From Jimgerdemannia flammicorona (lineage: Eukaryota > Mucoromycota > Endogonomycetes > Endogonales > Endogonaceae): a DNA stretch of 18,195 nt. The stretch spans positions 1 through 18,195 of the forward strand of contig RBNI01002543.1 of assembly GCA_003990745.1 (NCBI GenBank). Direction: 5' to 3'. Below, one piece after another: positions 16,853 to 18,195 of the stretch; position 1 is the stretch's first letter; every line of letters begins with the position of its first letter. A program made the translations under genes and the position numbers. A model generated the notes under the pieces. That model was not told where the DNA came from. It saw only the letters and a list, made by a program, of their open reading frames with translations, and searched no databases.

Positions 16853-18195
16853 CAGTGACAACAGAGGGGAATTCGTGACGGTAAGCGGCATTATCATCGA
16901 GAACTAGACAATTGATATACATAGATTTTGGGAATGTACCGGCATAAATGCGCATTGGGGTCGATTTTTTGATTCCTACTGTAACATTTATTCCCACATG
17001 TCAATTTGCAAATTTGACCATACACATTCTGTTCTTGTTCCGCATATCCTGTTCTCTCTGCAGCAGGCGAATATGTTCCACATATTCAATTATAATTATA
17101 CCGCTTTAGATGAGAATCAATCTCGTATAAAATTCAATCAATTTCATTCTCTTTCTTTATTTTACACGTCAATGCATCGATCGTGTGTCCTTTAATTTTG
17201 GCATGTGTATTGTGGTCTAATCCCCATAGAGATGGAAGTCAGCGAGGACACTCGATGATTAATGATGTGCTGTAATTATTTTTCCACGGGGTTTATCCTT
17301 CACAGATGAGAGATACAATACAGTGGAAAGAAATGGTCATAACACCAGGATTGGGAATATGAAAATAATTAGCCTTCCACTTCCCTACGACAGCGCAGCA
17401 ATGCATTTCTTGGACTATCTTACTGTGGAACAGAGTTACCTTTTTTTTTTGAGAGAGAGGTGCTGAAAGAGACCACCATTATGCGTCCACTTATCCATTG
17501 CCCCACGTAACCGCAAATTTCCAATATTGATATGTTGGACGAGCGCCTACTGTTCAACCAAGTGTGATAAAAATATATAATATATCCAGGACTATCGCAG
17601 GATGGTGCAGCTGAAATAGACGTCAACCATCGAGGATCTAAACGACCTCTCTCTATATATACATACATACAAAAAGAGAAGTCGAAGGGGAAGATAAAAG
17701 AAAAGTCGTCACAGGGAAATGGATGGCTACTTCCATACCAGCGTAAATAGACCGAACTGTACGAATGTGACGAGAGTAAGAGTGGGAGAATGGGCTATGA
17801 TACAATTATCCAAAAACAGCGGAGGCACAGTGTGCGGACCACGGTAGAAATCCAGACAGGGAACGCGGAAGAGACCGTAAGGAAGCGTTCATGTACCAAA
17901 GTTGAATAAAAATTTATAATATGCAAGGCACAAGCCATCGTACAAACAATTGAGATCGAATATGTAGGATGGGAAAAAAAAAAAAAAAAAAAAAACATTA
18001 TGCCACAGCCATCATGAAGCCTCACATTAACGATCGCGGAGATGTGTCTTCATGATTAGCCGACAAAAGCCGCCATATCCTGCAGAAGTTAGCCCCGGTC
18101 ATCAAGAGCCAACCCCCCCAATATGTGCTTACTGAGGCCACCTTAGGAATGACTCAATGTCTTCCTGTTTCACATGCGCGTTTGCACTCATGCTA
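16853..18195. other. Downstream intergenic DNA with simple repeats, no gene recognised
   Basis: No reading frame here has coding-like composition or a recognisable motif on either strand. Simple sequences include T10 followed by GAGAGAGAG (17441-17459), a CT/TA/TACA microsatellite (17646-17670) and an uninterrupted A22 run (17974-17995). Two similar AT-rich motifs (ATAAAAATATATAATAT near 17568 and ATAAAAATTTATAATAT near 17905) recur. The 3' UTR of the mannosyltransferase is presumably at its start. Confidence 0.5.
17974..17995 (+). repeat. Poly-A run (22 A)
   Basis: An uninterrupted run of A after GGATGGG. It could be the tail of a retroposed sequence, but no body with boxes or flanking duplication is evident. 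Confidence 0.7.

Noticed and set aside
16998..17195. 65-codon open frame downstream of the mannosyltransferase
   Set aside because: Low-complexity composition, no motif and an AT-rich context; probably 3' flanking DNA.
17953..18010. Poly-A run as the tail of a SINE or processed pseudogene
   Set aside because: No A/B boxes, no upstream coding remnant and no flanking duplication could be found.
17420..18025. Two minus-strand open frames of 82 and 76 codons
   Set aside because: They read through a T10 tract, a microsatellite and the poly-A run; composition is not coding-like.

Overview
The window looks like a stretch of fungal nuclear genome, most likely from a transposon-rich filamentous ascomycete; this placement is inferred and not proven. 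About the first 14.6 kb is a cluster of decayed Ty3/gypsy (chromodomain-bearing) LTR retrotransposons. The last 3.6 kb is host DNA carrying one apparently functional gene, an ANP1/MNN9/VAN1-family mannosyltransferase with a single 81-bp fungal-type intron. The short GT..AG intron, the type II membrane-anchored glycosyltransferase of a fungus-specific family and the transition-rich decay of the repeats all point to a fungus.

Layout. Positions 1-824 hold two minus-strand copies of a short LTR type (LTR-B). Positions 825-2103 are the minus-strand interior of an internally deleted element (copy 1): polypurine tract, Pol C-terminus, protease and part of a dUTPase. Position 2104 starts a plus-strand element (copy 2) that can be followed to 14622. 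It has a 2065-bp 5' LTR (LTR-A, 2104-4168), PBS region, gag, dUTPase, protease, reverse transcriptase, RNase H, integrase, chromodomain, polypurine tract and a 3' LTR that starts at 10656. The 3' LTR is broken at 12217 by a complete minus-strand LTR-A (12218-14281) and resumes at 14282-14622, lacking the 161 bp that would hold its core promoter. Downstream come a short orphan coding-like fragment, AT-rich intergenic DNA, the mannosyltransferase gene (15665-16852) and about 1.3 kb with no recognisable gene.

The most unusual part is the LTR-A design. Each of three LTR copies carries a collinear reading frame of 1233 nt inside U3. It encodes an acidic protein with two PPxY motifs that I cannot assign to a family, and it is bracketed on both sides by pairs of perfect TGASTCA (bZIP/AP-1/Gcn4-type) sites that are conserved in all three copies. 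The same element also carries a dUTPase domain between Gag and protease, an order known from betaretroviruses and uncommon in Ty3/gypsy elements. The element is now dead: in-frame stops that mostly arise from C-to-T or G-to-A changes, a one-base deletion in RT, an in-frame RT loss, a lost protease DSG triad and a lost zinc knuckle.

The 3' LTR and the inverted LTR together form an inverted repeat with arms of about 1.56 kb. If transcribed it would give a long hairpin RNA, so the locus could act as a silencing source for its own family. Identities and ages were judged by eye; no alignment or database search was run.
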